From Caulobacter sp. Root1455 (GTDB taxonomy: Bacteria > Pseudomonadota > Alphaproteobacteria > Caulobacterales > Caulobacteraceae): DNA of 64,000 nucleotides. The notes beneath the pieces were generated by a model. It made no database searches. It saw only the letters and a list, made by a program, of their open reading frames with translations, and had not been told where the DNA came from. Each line of letters opens with the position of its first letter. Within the stretch, counting starts at the first letter, position 1. Where the stretch lies: contig NZ_LMFQ01000001.1 in the NCBI RefSeq assembly GCF_001426905.1, positions 372,001 to 436,000 on the forward strand, written 5' to 3'. Below, piece by piece: positions 33,653 to 41,642 of the stretch. The translations under genes were made by a program, and so were the position numbers.

Positions 33653-34231
33653 CTATTCTGGCGCGACCATCCCGAACAGGCGATGATCTCGCCACTCGCC
33701 GTTAATTTTCAGATAAGCGGGGGCATATCCCTCTTCGCTGAACCCCGATTTCAGCAAAACGGCGGCCGAAGGCTCGTTTTCCGGCATGCAGGCCGCTTCC
33801 AGCCGGTGCAGCGCCAGTTCGCCGAACGCGAAGTCGATCGCCGCCCGGACCCCGTCCTGCATGTAGCCCTGGCGGGCGTAGGGCTGGCCGATCCAGTAGC
33901 CCATCACCCCGCACTGGGCGACCCCGCGCCGGATGTGGAACAGCCGCACCCCGCCGATCAGCGCCCCGTCGTCGCGGCGGAACATGAAGAACGGAAACGC
34001 CTCCCCCGTCTCCAGTTCGCGGGCGTAGGCGTTGAGCCGGGCGCGGAAGGCGGCGCGCGTCAGGTCGTCCTCGGGCCAGGTCGGCTCCCAGGGCTTGAGG
34101 AACGCCGCCGACTGGGCGCGCAGCTCGGCCCACGGCTTGTAGTCGTGCAGCCTGGGCAGACGCAGGAAGACCTTCTCGCGCTCGATGCGCGGGCCGGGAT
34201 CGGTCTGGAAGAGGCGTAGGAAGACGGTCAA
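33653..34231 (-). CDS. GNAT acetyltransferase, RimJ-like
   Basis: 192 residues. The protein belongs to the ribosomal-protein-alanine acetyltransferase group: N-terminal block KVFLRLPRLHDYKPWAELRAQSAAFLKPWEPTWPED, IGGVRLFHIRRGVAQCGVMGYWIGQPYARQGYM (acetyl-CoA binding near GQPYARQGY), and LHRLEAACMPENEPSAAVLLKSGFSEEG. It would acetylate the N-terminus of a ribosomal protein, but family members vary. It is upstream of pdeA on the same strand (42 bp), so co-transcription is likely. Confidence 0.88.
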   Translation of the reverse strand: MTVFLRLFQTDPGPRIEREKVFLRLPRLHDYKPWAELRAQSAAFLKPWEPTWPEDDLTRAAFRARLNAYARELETGEAFPFFMFRRDDGALIGGVRLFHIRRGVAQCGVMGYWIGQPYARQGYMQDGVRAAIDFAFGELALHRLEAACMPENEPSAAVLLKSGFSEEGYAPAYLKINGEWRDHRLFGMVAPE

Positions 34232-34333
34232 GCGAGAACCCTGCGAGAGGCCGCACCTTTGAGCGTGGCGCGCCTCTAGGCAAGGGGGCTTTCCGCCCGA
34301 CGTCGGACGGAAAGGCCGTCAGGGCGTCACGAC

Positions 34334-34975
34334 CTACTTTTGCGGGCTGAAGATCAGCTGGCCGTAGCCCGGCCAGATCTGCGGGCCGTCCTGATTGGGA
34401 ATGACCACGATGTAACGGCCGGTGGCCTTGGTGTCGGCGTAGTGGGCGACGAGCTTGGCCTCGCCCCCGGGAACCGGCAGGGTGAAGTTGATCGCGCCGG
34501 CGCTGTTGGCCGTCCACTTGCCGTTGATGACCTGGTTGCCTTTCTCCAGCGAGACCCAGCCGCTGGGCGTGAACCGCAGGATCGAGGTCTTCTTGTCTTG
34601 CTGCACCCAGGCGCCCAGGACATTGGTCTCCGCCGCGAGCTGGAGCTGGGTCTTCTTGATGACCATCGGCGTCTTGCCGAGGCCGGCCGACGGAACGATC
34701 CGGATCGGCGGCCGAACCCCGGCGGGCTTCGGCGGAGTCGGCTCGGTCGCGGGGGTGGGGGCCACGGGGGTTTCGACGACGGGCTCGGGCGTCGGCGGAG
34801 GTGTCGTCGATGTGGTCGTCGTTGACTCGGCGGGCGGCGTCGCGGGGACCACCGCGGGAGCCGTCGGCGGCGCCGGGGTTTCGACCTTCGGGGGCGGCGG
34901 CTTGGCCGCCTCCTTCTTGTGGCAGCCGGCCAGCGCCAGCGCGACGAGGCTCACCGTGATCCAGCGTCCAGTCAT
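34334..34975 (-). CDS. Lipoprotein with a Pro/Thr-rich spacer
   Basis: 213 residues. The lipobox LALAGC puts the lipidated cysteine at C18. Residues about 24-95 are a flexible Pro/Thr/Glu stretch with STTTTSTT, which would carry the domain through the periplasm. Residues about 105-213 form a compact beta-type domain (ETNVLGAWVQQDKKTSILRFTPSGWVSL...VINGKWTAN). That domain recalls small avidin-like or protease-inhibitor-like barrels, but I do not claim a family. GGGGAG lies before the chosen ATG, and the frame is open a little further. Confidence 0.78.
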   Translation of the reverse strand: MTGRWITVSLVALALAGCHKKEAAKPPPPKVETPAPPTAPAVVPATPPAESTTTTSTTPPPTPEPVVETPVAPTPATEPTPPKPAGVRPPIRIVPSAGLGKTPMVIKKTQLQLAAETNVLGAWVQQDKKTSILRFTPSGWVSLEKGNQVINGKWTANSAGAINFTLPVPGGEAKLVAHYADTKATGRYIVVIPNQDGPQIWPGYGQLIFSPQK

Positions 34976-35103
34976 GTCATCGCTCCCCGGGGGCCGCGCG
35001 CCCCGCCCGTGAGCGGCATTCAAGTCCCGATGTTACTGAAGCACAAGTAAAGATTGCATGTTGCACTTTTTGCGAGAGCTTGGCCGTGGTCGGCCGCCGA
35101 CCT

Positions 35104-35134
35104 CCCTCGGACTTGTTCCCAGGATGACGGGCTG
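35104..35134. repeat. Deletion remnant of family B repeat
   Basis: CCTCGGACTTGTTCC, from the left arm, is joined to AGGATGACGGGCTGA, the right arm end plus the flank seen in copy 2. The centre of the element is missing, as expected from a deletion between arms. Confidence 0.65.
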
Positions 35135-35197
35135 AGTAGGCGTCAAATGTCCGCCCGCAGCGGCGAGGCCGCGCCTTGAAACCTTGATGGCGAGCCT

Positions 35198-35288
35198 GCT
35201 CTGTCGTCTGGCCGTGTCAATGACCGCCTCTGGCGGCCGCGACGCGGCGACGCTCCGCGTCGTCATTGACACGGCCAGACGACAGAGC
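35198..35288. repeat. Family H inverted repeat, 27-bp perfect arms
   Basis: Arms at 35198-35224 and 35262-35288 are exact inverse copies and start GCTCTGTCGTCTGG. The 37-bp centre is also partly self-complementary (GGCGGCCGCGACGC). No second copy was seen in the window. It is in a divergent gene gap. Confidence 0.85.
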
Positions 35289-35422
35289 TCCGATCCACCA
35301 AGGCTTTAAGGCGTGGCCGCATCCGGGGCGGATGCAGACCTGCGCCAAGCGGACGTTTCAGATGTCCGGGATGGGTGGTGAGCAGACGTTGCAGCTCGGT
35401 GGATTTGCGATAGCTTCGCCGC

Positions 35423-35848
35423 GTGAGCCCCACCCGTTCAGAACTCGACGCCTTCTTCCAAGCCTTCTGGAATGAAGATCGCTGCCCACCAGACGACGCT
35501 GATGTGTTTGGCCAGCTTGGTATCGAGGGTGACGATGCCTTCGAATTCATCGAGGCGTTCGCCAATCGATTTTCCGTCGATATGAGCGGTTACCGTTGGT
35601 ACTTCCACCACGCCGAGGAGCGAGTGAATACCGGCAGCTTGTTCTTCCGATCACCCGACCAGAGGGTGGAGCGCATCGCGATCACGCCCGACATCTTGGC
35701 TGAAGCCATACGAACGAAGCAGTGGCCGCTGCAATACCCGACCCACAGACTGCAGAGTGTGCGCTGGGATATCCGGCTGAACCAAGCGCTCGTTGTCGTG
35801 CCGCTATTCCTGCTAGCGCTTTGGGTTTGGCGGCGTTTTGTCAGCTAA
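35423..35848 (+). CDS. DUF1493-like protein with a C-terminal membrane helix
   Basis: 141 residues from a GTG, with no good ribosome site. Residues 1-70 resemble DUF1493 (ELDAFFQAFW, VFGQLGIEGDDAFEFIEAFANRFSVD), a family with an acyl-carrier-like layout and unknown role. The C-terminus carries one membrane helix (ALVVVPLFLLALWVW) and a basic end. Codon use is more A/T-rich than in the neighbours, with ATA, AAT and TTT codons, which suggests recent transfer. It lies alone between the family H repeat and the M16 peptidase. Confidence 0.72.
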   Translation: MSPTRSELDAFFQAFWNEDRCPPDDADVFGQLGIEGDDAFEFIEAFANRFSVDMSGYRWYFHHAEERVNTGSLFFRSPDQRVERIAITPDILAEAIRTKQWPLQYPTHRLQSVRWDIRLNQALVVVPLFLLALWVWRRFVS

Positions 35849-35883
35849 GGGTCTGACCGGACATCAGCAGTCAGCCCCTGCCG

Positions 35884-37146
35884 CTACCCCAGCGCCTTCT
35901 CGAACACCTCGCCCGCCTTCAACGCCGCCTTGGCGCCGAGGATCGCGCTGGCGGCCTTGCCGGGACCCAGGATCATGCGGCCCAGCCGCTGCAGGTCTTC
36001 CACCGACACCGCGTCGACCGCCTGGGCCAGCTCGGCGGGCGTGTAGAGGCGGTCGAACATCAGGGCCTGGCCGGCCGCCTGCTCGGCGCGCGACAGGGGC
36101 TGCTCGCGGGCCATGAACATGTGGGCCTTCAGCTGGGCCTTGGCGCGGGCCAGCTCGGCGTCCTCGATGCGGGCGGCCAGCAGGGCGATCTGCTCGGCGC
36201 AGACCTTGGCGGTCTCGGCCGCGTCGCCGGCCGCGCAGCCGGCATAGACCCCCAGGGCCCCGGCGTCGGCGTAGGTGTCGGCATAGGCGTCGATATTGTA
36301 GGCCAGCCCCCGCTTCTCGCGGGCCTCCTGGAACAGCCGCGACGACATCCCCCCGCCCAGAGCCTCGGCGAAGATCCGCAGGGCGAAATAGTCGTCCTGG
36401 CGGGCGCTGACGGCCGGCAGCATGAACACCAGCTGCGCCTGCTCCAGCTTGCGGGCCTGGCTCTTGCGGCCGCCGATGAACTCAGGGGCCGCGAAATTGG
36501 CGGCCCCGCCGGCGGCGGGCATCGCGCCGAACTCCCGGCGGGCCAGGTCCAGAACCTCGTCCAGCTCGACCGCGCCGCTGGCGCTGACGATCAGCCGGTC
36601 GGCGGCATAGAGCTGGCCGCGCCAGTGCGACAGCCCCTCGGGCGTCGCGGCGTTGACGGTGTCGACCGTGCCCAGGATCGGCCGGGCCAGCGGATGGTCG
36701 CCCCAGGCGGCGGCCTGGACCAGGTCGAACACGTAGTCGTCGGGGGCGTCGGCGGCCTCGGCGATCTCCTGGGCCACCACCTGCTTCTCGCGGGTCAGGT
36801 CGCCCTCGTCGAGGGTGGGGCGCAGGACCAGGTCGCCGAGCACGCTCATGCCCAGGTCCAACCCGCCCTTCAGGGCGCGGACCTGGAAGCTGGTGCGCTC
36901 ATAGCCGGTGGCGGCGTTGATCTGGCCGCCCTGCGCCTCGATCACCTCGACGATGTCGCGCGAGCTGCGCTGGCCGGCGCCCTTGAACACCATGTGCTCG
37001 AGCAGGTGCGACCAGCCCGACCGCGCCGGGTCCTCGTAAGCCGCGCCGCGGCCGGCGACGACGGACAGGGCGATGGTCTCCAGGCCCGGCATCGGGTCAT
37101 GGACGACGCGGACGCCGTTTTCGAGGGTGTGGAGGATGGTGGTCAT
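35884..37146 (-). CDS. M16 family zinc peptidase
   Basis: 420 residues. The inverted zinc motif HxxEH is HLLEH at 47-51 (H47, E50, H51), with the third ligand Glu expected about 76 residues later in the run with VVAQEIAEAADAPDD. The C-terminal repeat domain (ARRMILGPGK-type, LARAKAQLKAHMFMAREQPLSRAEQ) is complete. This size fits a single-chain peptidase like PqqL or the mitochondrial-processing-peptidase-beta type; the substrate is unknown. It is downstream of thrC with a family E repeat between. Confidence 0.93.
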   Translation of the reverse strand: MTTILHTLENGVRVVHDPMPGLETIALSVVAGRGAAYEDPARSGWSHLLEHMVFKGAGQRSSRDIVEVIEAQGGQINAATGYERTSFQVRALKGGLDLGMSVLGDLVLRPTLDEGDLTREKQVVAQEIAEAADAPDDYVFDLVQAAAWGDHPLARPILGTVDTVNAATPEGLSHWRGQLYAADRLIVSASGAVELDEVLDLARREFGAMPAAGGAANFAAPEFIGGRKSQARKLEQAQLVFMLPAVSARQDDYFALRIFAEALGGGMSSRLFQEAREKRGLAYNIDAYADTYADAGALGVYAGCAAGDAAETAKVCAEQIALLAARIEDAELARAKAQLKAHMFMAREQPLSRAEQAAGQALMFDRLYTPAELAQAVDAVSVEDLQRLGRMILGPGKAASAILGAKAALKAGEVFEKALG

Positions 37147-37155
37147 TCAGTCTTT

Positions 37156-37280
37156 CTCCTCCCCCGTGAAACGGGGGAGGTGGCCGCGAAGCGGACGGAG
37201 GGGGCGCGGGACGGGGCAGGACGCCCCCTCCGTCACGATGCTGCGCATCGCGCCACCTCCCCCGCTGCGCGGGTGAGGAG
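37156..37280. repeat. Family E repeat (CCTCCCCCG hairpins)
   Basis: It starts with a nearly perfect hairpin, CCTCCCCCGT and ACGGGGGAGG (37158-37180), and contains GACGGAGGGGGCG opposite CGCCCCCTCCGTC. The right end has GCCACCTCCCCCGC. It lies between thrC and the M16 gene, on the same transcript strand, and could separate their transcripts. Confidence 0.85.
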
Positions 37281-37295
37281 CAGACACGCCCCGTA

Positions 37296-38699
37296 TCACG
37301 AACCCGCTGAGGCGAACACCCGCACGAAGGCCTTCACGGTCTCGGCGTCGGCCGGCAGGCGGTCGAACTTTTCGGGCTTCTTCGAGAGGTCCGGCGTGGC
37401 GCGCGGGGTGGTCGGGGTGACGCCGGCGGCGGCCGCGACGGCCTCGGGGAACTTGGCCGGGTGGGCGGTGGACAGCACCACGACCGGGGTCGACGGATCG
37501 GCCAGGCGCAGCACATTGGCGGCGGCGACGCCGACGGCGGTGTGCGGGTCGATGACCTCGCCGGTCTCGTTCAGGGTCGACAGGATGGTCTTGGCGGTGT
37601 CGGCCTCGCTGACCGACGCGCCCTGGAACAGCTCGCGCATCTTGGCGTGGGCGCTGGGGGGGATGTCGAGCATGCCGGTCCCGGCGAAGGCCCGGAAGGC
37701 GCGGCCGGTCTCGACCCCGTCGCGGCCGACGGCCTCGAAATACAGCCGCTCGAAGTTGGAAGCGACCTGGATGTCCATGGCCGGGCTCTGGGTGGCGGCC
37801 ACGGCGCCGCGCGCGTAGCGGCCGTCCTCGAAGGCGCGGGCCAGGATGTCGTTGGAGTTGGTGGCGGCCACGATCCTGGCGATCGGCAGGCCCATGCGGG
37901 TGGCGACATAGGCGGCGTAGGCGTCGCCGAAATTGCCGGTGGGCACCACGAAGGCGACCTTGCGGGCCGGCGCGCCCAGGGCGACGGCGGCGGTGAAGAA
38001 ATAGACGGTCTGGGCGGCGATCCGCGCCCAGTTGATCGAGTTGACGCCCGACAGGTCGACGGCGTGGCGGAACTGGTCGTCCGAGAAGGCCTGCTTGACG
38101 ATGGCCTGGCAGTCGTCGAACGAGCCCTGGATCGAGACGCAGGCGACGTTCTTGTCGGTCGCCGTGGTCATGAACCGGCGCTGGACCTCGCTGATCCGGC
38201 CTTCCGGGAACAGCGCGACGATACGGGCGTGCGAGCGGCCTCGGAAGGCCTCGACGGCCGCGCCGCCGGTGTCGCCCGAGGTGGCGCAGATGATGGTCAT
38301 GGTCCGCGACTGGCGCGACAGCACGTAGTCGTACAGCCGCCCCAGCAGCTGCATCGCCACGTCCTTGAACGCCAGGGTCGGGCCGTGGAACAGCTCCAGC
38401 AGGTGGCGGCCGGGAGCCAGCTGCTTCAGCGGCGCGACGGCGGCGTGGGCGAAGGAGGCGTAGGCCTCCTCGCACATCTCGGCCAGGTCCTCGGCGGGCA
38501 GGTCGTCGCCGACGAACTTGCCGATCACCGTGGCGGCGACCTGGGCGTAGGGCTGGCCGGCGAAGGCGGCGATCTCTTCGGGGCTGAAGGTCGGCCAGCG
38601 CTCGGGCACGTAGAGGCCGCCGTCGGGCGCGAGGCCGGCCAGGACCGCGTCCAGGAAACCGATCGAGGGGGACTCGCCCCGGGTCGAGACGTAACGCAT
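37296..38699 (-). CDS. thrC: Threonine synthase
   Basis: 467 residues, the long bacterial and fungal type II form. The PLP lysine is K112 in LAFKDVAMQLLG, and the phosphate-binding loop is in ATSGDTGGAAVEAFRG. VPTGNFGDAYAAYVATRMG and DIQVASNFERLYFEA are typical. It converts O-phosphohomoserine to threonine. The chosen ATG overlaps the stop of SURF1 by one base (TGATG), so it is coupled to the cytochrome-oxidase assembly genes on the same strand. This coupling is common in alphaproteobacteria. Confidence 0.95.
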   Translation of the reverse strand: MRYVSTRGESPSIGFLDAVLAGLAPDGGLYVPERWPTFSPEEIAAFAGQPYAQVAATVIGKFVGDDLPAEDLAEMCEEAYASFAHAAVAPLKQLAPGRHLLELFHGPTLAFKDVAMQLLGRLYDYVLSRQSRTMTIICATSGDTGGAAVEAFRGRSHARIVALFPEGRISEVQRRFMTTATDKNVACVSIQGSFDDCQAIVKQAFSDDQFRHAVDLSGVNSINWARIAAQTVYFFTAAVALGAPARKVAFVVPTGNFGDAYAAYVATRMGLPIARIVAATNSNDILARAFEDGRYARGAVAATQSPAMDIQVASNFERLYFEAVGRDGVETGRAFRAFAGTGMLDIPPSAHAKMRELFQGASVSEADTAKTILSTLNETGEVIDPHTAVGVAAANVLRLADPSTPVVVLSTAHPAKFPEAVAAAAGVTPTTPRATPDLSKKPEKFDRLPADAETVKAFVRVFASAGS

Positions 38700-39403
38700 C
38701 AGGATCTCATCTTCCGCCAGAGCATGGCGGCATAGATAAACAGCAGGGTTACGGCAAGACCGAACCACGTCAGAGCGTATTCCAGGTGCCGATTGGAAAT
38801 TTCTGCCGGAAGCGGCGCGGGGGTGACGCCGGGCGGGATGGGCGTCGCGGTCTCGACCATCAGGATGTAGGGCGCGGGCTTGTCGGCGGCGAAGCGGGCC
38901 ACCGTCGCGGCGCGGTCACCGCCCAATTGCTTGGGGGCCATCAGCACGCCGACGGCCTGGGCGGGCACGGCCAGGCTGACGGGCGCCGGGGTCGACTGGC
39001 CGGTCAGGGCCTTGACCACGCCCAGGTCCAGCAGGATCGCGCCATAGCCCGCGGCCGAGGTTCGGCAGATCGCCGTGGCGCGCCAGACGATGTCGCCGTC
39101 GCGCACGCCATAGACCAGCGGCAGGGTCTCGGCCTTGTCGGGCGCGCAATCGACGGCGACGCGGGTCCAAGCCACGTCCTCGCCCTTCTCGGCGCGAGCC
39201 ATGACGGCGGCCAGCGGTTGGGCGGGAGCCGTCTTCAGCACCTCGATCCTGGCCAGCAGGTCTTCCTTCCAGGCCAGGCGCTTCACCTGCCAGACGCCCA
39301 GGCCGCACAGGATGCCAAGGGCGATCAGGGTGGCGATGGTCAGGCCGATGGGGAAGCGGCGGTCCTTCGGGCCCCCGTCCTGCCGTAAGGAAGCGTCAGA
39401 CAT
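38699..39403 (-). CDS. SURF1 family cytochrome oxidase assembly protein
   Basis: 234 residues. Two membrane helices at the ends (LTIATLIALGILCGLGVWQVKRL and HLEYALTWFGLAVTLLFIYAAM) enclose a soluble periplasmic domain with VARFAADKPAPYILMVETATP. SURF1 helps put heme a into subunit I. The first bases overlap the DUF983 gene by eight bp, and its stop overlaps thrC. The gene therefore closes the cox assembly group. Confidence 0.93.
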   Translation of the reverse strand: MSDASLRQDGGPKDRRFPIGLTIATLIALGILCGLGVWQVKRLAWKEDLLARIEVLKTAPAQPLAAVMARAEKGEDVAWTRVAVDCAPDKAETLPLVYGVRDGDIVWRATAICRTSAAGYGAILLDLGVVKALTGQSTPAPVSLAVPAQAVGVLMAPKQLGGDRAATVARFAADKPAPYILMVETATPIPPGVTPAPLPAEISNRHLEYALTWFGLAVTLLFIYAAMLWRKMRS

Positions 39404-39758
39404 CGTCGCGGCCGGCCTCGGAGGCGTTGTTGGCGATGTGGGCGGCGACCATCAGGCCCTTGGCCGGCCGCATCATCCCCAGGCACAGGACCAGGGTCAC
39501 CGGCAGCCAGACCACCAGCAGCAGCCACACCGGCCAGTTGAAGGCGAACATCGAAAACAGCGCCCCGAAGGCGCACAGGAAGCCGGCGATCAGGATCACG
39601 AAGGTGGCGGCCCCGTCGCCGGTCTCGTGGGCCCCCAGGTCGAAGCCGCAGGCCTCGCAGGTTCGGCTGACCTTCAGGAATCCGTCGAACAGCATCCCCT
39701 CGCCGCAGCGCGGGCAATGGCCGGTCGCGCCGGCGAGGTAGGGGTTCACGTGGGCCAT
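39396..39758 (-). CDS. DUF983 membrane protein with Zn-ribbon
   Basis: 120 residues. Two cysteine pairs, CPRC at 15-18 and CEAC at 34-37, form a zinc-ribbon or rubredoxin-like knuckle, followed by two membrane helices (FVILIAGFLCAFGALFSMFAF and WLLLVVWLPVTLVLCLG). DUF983 is found in alphaproteobacterial cox clusters between ctaE and SURF1; its role is unknown but probably in oxidase biogenesis. It overlaps SURF1. Confidence 0.9.
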   Translation of the reverse strand: MAHVNPYLAGATGHCPRCGEGMLFDGFLKVSRTCEACGFDLGAHETGDGAATFVILIAGFLCAFGALFSMFAFNWPVWLLLVVWLPVTLVLCLGMMRPAKGLMVAAHIANNASEAGRDDV

Positions 39759-39782
39759 GGACGGAGTCCCGGAATAGCGGAC

Positions 39783-39808
39783 GGGGACAGGCGCATGTGC
39801 CTGTCCCC
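39783..39808. repeat. Short palindrome, family C type
   Basis: A 26-bp near-perfect palindrome, GGGGACAGGC at one end and GCCTGTCCCC at the other, with a 6-bp centre. It is nearly the same as the palindrome at 18602-18627. It stands between the ctaE terminator and the DUF983 gene. Confidence 0.8.
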
Positions 39809-39826
39809 AATACAGAACCAGAAAGC

Positions 39827-39861
39827 AAAAAGGCCCGGAACACCGCGTGGCGTTCCGGGCC
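39827..39861 (-). terminator. Intrinsic terminator after ctaE
   Basis: On the minus strand the stem GGCCCGGAAC and its exact complement GTTCCGGGCC close a 10-base loop and run into TTTTT. It lies 17 bp after the ctaE stop. It is the clearest terminator in the cox cluster and divides ctaE from DUF983. Confidence 0.88.
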
Positions 39862-39878
39862 CTCTCGAAGCGGATGAT

Positions 39879-40754
39879 CTAGTGCGGCGAAGCGCCGAAG
39901 ATCACGTAGACGAAGGCGAACAGGAACAGCCAGACCACGTCCACGAAGTGCCAGTACCAGGCGGCGGCCTCGAAGCCGAAGTGCTGCTTGGGGGTGAAGG
40001 CGCCGTTCATCAGCCGGATCAGGCAGACGATCAGGAACAGGGTGCCGACGAACACGTGGAAGCCGTGGAAGCCGGTGGCCAGGAAGAAGGTCGAGCCGTA
40101 GAGGCCCGAATTGGCGGCCGCTTCCGAGTAGAACAGGTGCTCGTGGTTGATGTGGCTGTACTCGTAGACCTGGATGGTCGTGAACAGCGCGCCGAGCAGG
40201 ATGGTCAGGATCAGGCCCCACTTGGCGCCGTTGCGGTCGCCTTGCTGCAGGGCGTGGTGCGACCAGGTGATGGTCGTGCCCGACAGCAGCAGGGTCAGGG
40301 TGTTGACCAGCGGCAGGTGCCAGGGCGAGACGGCCTCGACGCCGGCCGGCGGCCAGGTGGCCCAGGCGGCGCGGACTTCCTCGATGCCCGACAGGGTGCG
40401 GTGATGATGGAACAGGGCCATCTCGAAGAAGATCCAGAACCACGCCACGAAGAACATCACTTCCGAGGCGATGAACAGCACCATGCCGTAGCGCAGGCCG
40501 ATCGAGACGACGGGGGTGTGGTCGCCGGCGTTGGCTTCCTTCACCACGTCGCGCCACCAGCCGAACATCGTGTAGAGCACGCCGGCCAGGCCGGTCGCGA
40601 ACAGCCACCACTGGCCCTTCTCGATGCCGAAGACCCCGCCCTTGATCCAGGCGATCAGGCCGAGGGCCATAAGCGTGGCCGAGGCCGAGCCGACGAACGG
40701 CCACGGGCTGGGGGGCAGGATGTGATAGTCGTGTTTGACGGCGCCGTGGGCCAT
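39879..40754 (-). CDS. ctaE: Cytochrome c oxidase subunit III
   Basis: 291 residues with seven membrane helices. Typical pieces are YHILPPSPWPFVGS at the N-terminus, EVMFFVAWFWIFFEMALFHHH in helix III, and AAWYWHFVDVVWLFLFAFVY at the end. Subunit III stabilises the aa3-type oxidase and the proton path. It follows ctaG by 71 bp on the same strand and ends at a clear terminator. Confidence 0.95.
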   Translation of the reverse strand: MAHGAVKHDYHILPPSPWPFVGSASATLMALGLIAWIKGGVFGIEKGQWWLFATGLAGVLYTMFGWWRDVVKEANAGDHTPVVSIGLRYGMVLFIASEVMFFVAWFWIFFEMALFHHHRTLSGIEEVRAAWATWPPAGVEAVSPWHLPLVNTLTLLLSGTTITWSHHALQQGDRNGAKWGLILTILLGALFTTIQVYEYSHINHEHLFYSEAAANSGLYGSTFFLATGFHGFHVFVGTLFLIVCLIRLMNGAFTPKQHFGFEAAAWYWHFVDVVWLFLFAFVYVIFGASPH

Positions 40755-40825
40755 GTGCGTGCTAACCCTTTAATCCCTCTAAGCGCATCGACCGGTCCCC
40801 CCGCCGACACGCCATGTTTGAAACG

Positions 40826-41515
40826 CTATAGCGCCCTCGGCGGCTTGCCGCCAAGGGGTTCGACGATGCGCGGCGTCGTCGCCGCCTGTTTCGTCCCGGC
40901 CGCGTCCGGAACCGCCGGGAAGAAGGTGTAGGAGAGCGTGATCTCCGACTTCCCCTTGGTGTCCGGATCCGTCACGAAGCCGGGGTCGACGAAATAGACG
41001 ACCGGGAACTCGACCGTCTGGCCGGGCTCGATCGTCTGGCTGGAGAAGCAGAAGCATTCCAGCTTCTGGAAATAGGGTCCGGCCTGCTCGGGGACGACGT
41101 TGTACATCGCCCGTCCGGTCAGCGGCTTGTCGCTGGTGTTGGTCACCTTGAAGAAGGCCAGGCCCGTTTCGCCGATGCGGATGTCCTGGCTGACCTGCAT
41201 GGCCTGGAAGTCCCAGGGCAGGTTGCGGACATTGGCGTCGAATCGGATCTCGATCTTGCGGTCCAGCACCTGGGTCGGCTTGGCCACGGCCTTGCGCACC
41301 GTGCCGTCGAAGCCGGTGGCCTGGCAGAACAGCTTGTACAGCGGCACCGCCGCATAGGCCGCGCCGACCATGCCGAAGAAGGCCACCCCGCAGATCGCCG
41401 CGACCTTCAGGTGACCGCGCCCCTTCGGCCGGGGCCCGACGCCGACCAGGTTGTCGGCCTCGATCTTGCGCAGATCTTCCGGCGACAGGTCGTCCTTAGA
41501 AGTGGGGGCCAACAT
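40826..41515 (-). CDS. ctaG: Cytochrome c oxidase assembly protein CtaG (Cox11)
   Basis: 229 residues. One N-terminal membrane helix (VAAICGVAFFGMVGAAYAAVPLY) is followed by a periplasmic copper-binding beta domain with the CFCFSSQTIEPGQ motif. Cox11 inserts copper into the CuB site of subunit I. The start overlaps the previous small gene (CoxF-like) by 20 bp, so the two are coupled. Confidence 0.94.
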   Translation of the reverse strand: MLAPTSKDDLSPEDLRKIEADNLVGVGPRPKGRGHLKVAAICGVAFFGMVGAAYAAVPLYKLFCQATGFDGTVRKAVAKPTQVLDRKIEIRFDANVRNLPWDFQAMQVSQDIRIGETGLAFFKVTNTSDKPLTGRAMYNVVPEQAGPYFQKLECFCFSSQTIEPGQTVEFPVVYFVDPGFVTDPDTKGKSEITLSYTFFPAVPDAAGTKQAATTPRIVEPLGGKPPRAL

Positions 41516-41642
41516 TGCCTCCCAGCTTCACGACGGTGACCACGAACACCAGGATGACGAACGCCGCCAGGCCCAGGCCCAGGGCGATGTTGCGGCCGCT
41601 GCGCGCCTTGGCGGCGGGATCCAGATCCTTGCGCGAGGTCAT
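41496..41642 (-). CDS. CoxF-like small membrane protein, 48 aa
   Basis: 48 codons from ATG to TAA. The peptide starts MTSRKDLDPAAKARSGRN and has one membrane helix (IALGLGLAAFVILVFVVTVV), then KLGGNVGPHF. Its ATG overlaps the ctaB stop in ATGA, and its end overlaps ctaG by 20 bp. It fits the tiny gene (CoxF, a proposed oxidase assembly helper) found between ctaB and ctaG in alphaproteobacteria. The identification rests on position and shape. Confidence 0.82.
   Translation of the reverse strand: MTSRKDLDPAAKARSGRNIALGLGLAAFVILVFVVTVVKLGGNVGPHF

Larger units (their letters stand above)
34976..35422. other. 447-bp intergenic region between divergent genes
   Basis: It contains the lipoprotein promoter side (34976-35100), a damaged family B remnant (35104-35134), a 27-bp perfect inverted repeat (35198-35288) and a quiet stretch 35289-35422 before the DUF1493-like gene. 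No convincing coding region was seen. Confidence 0.5.
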
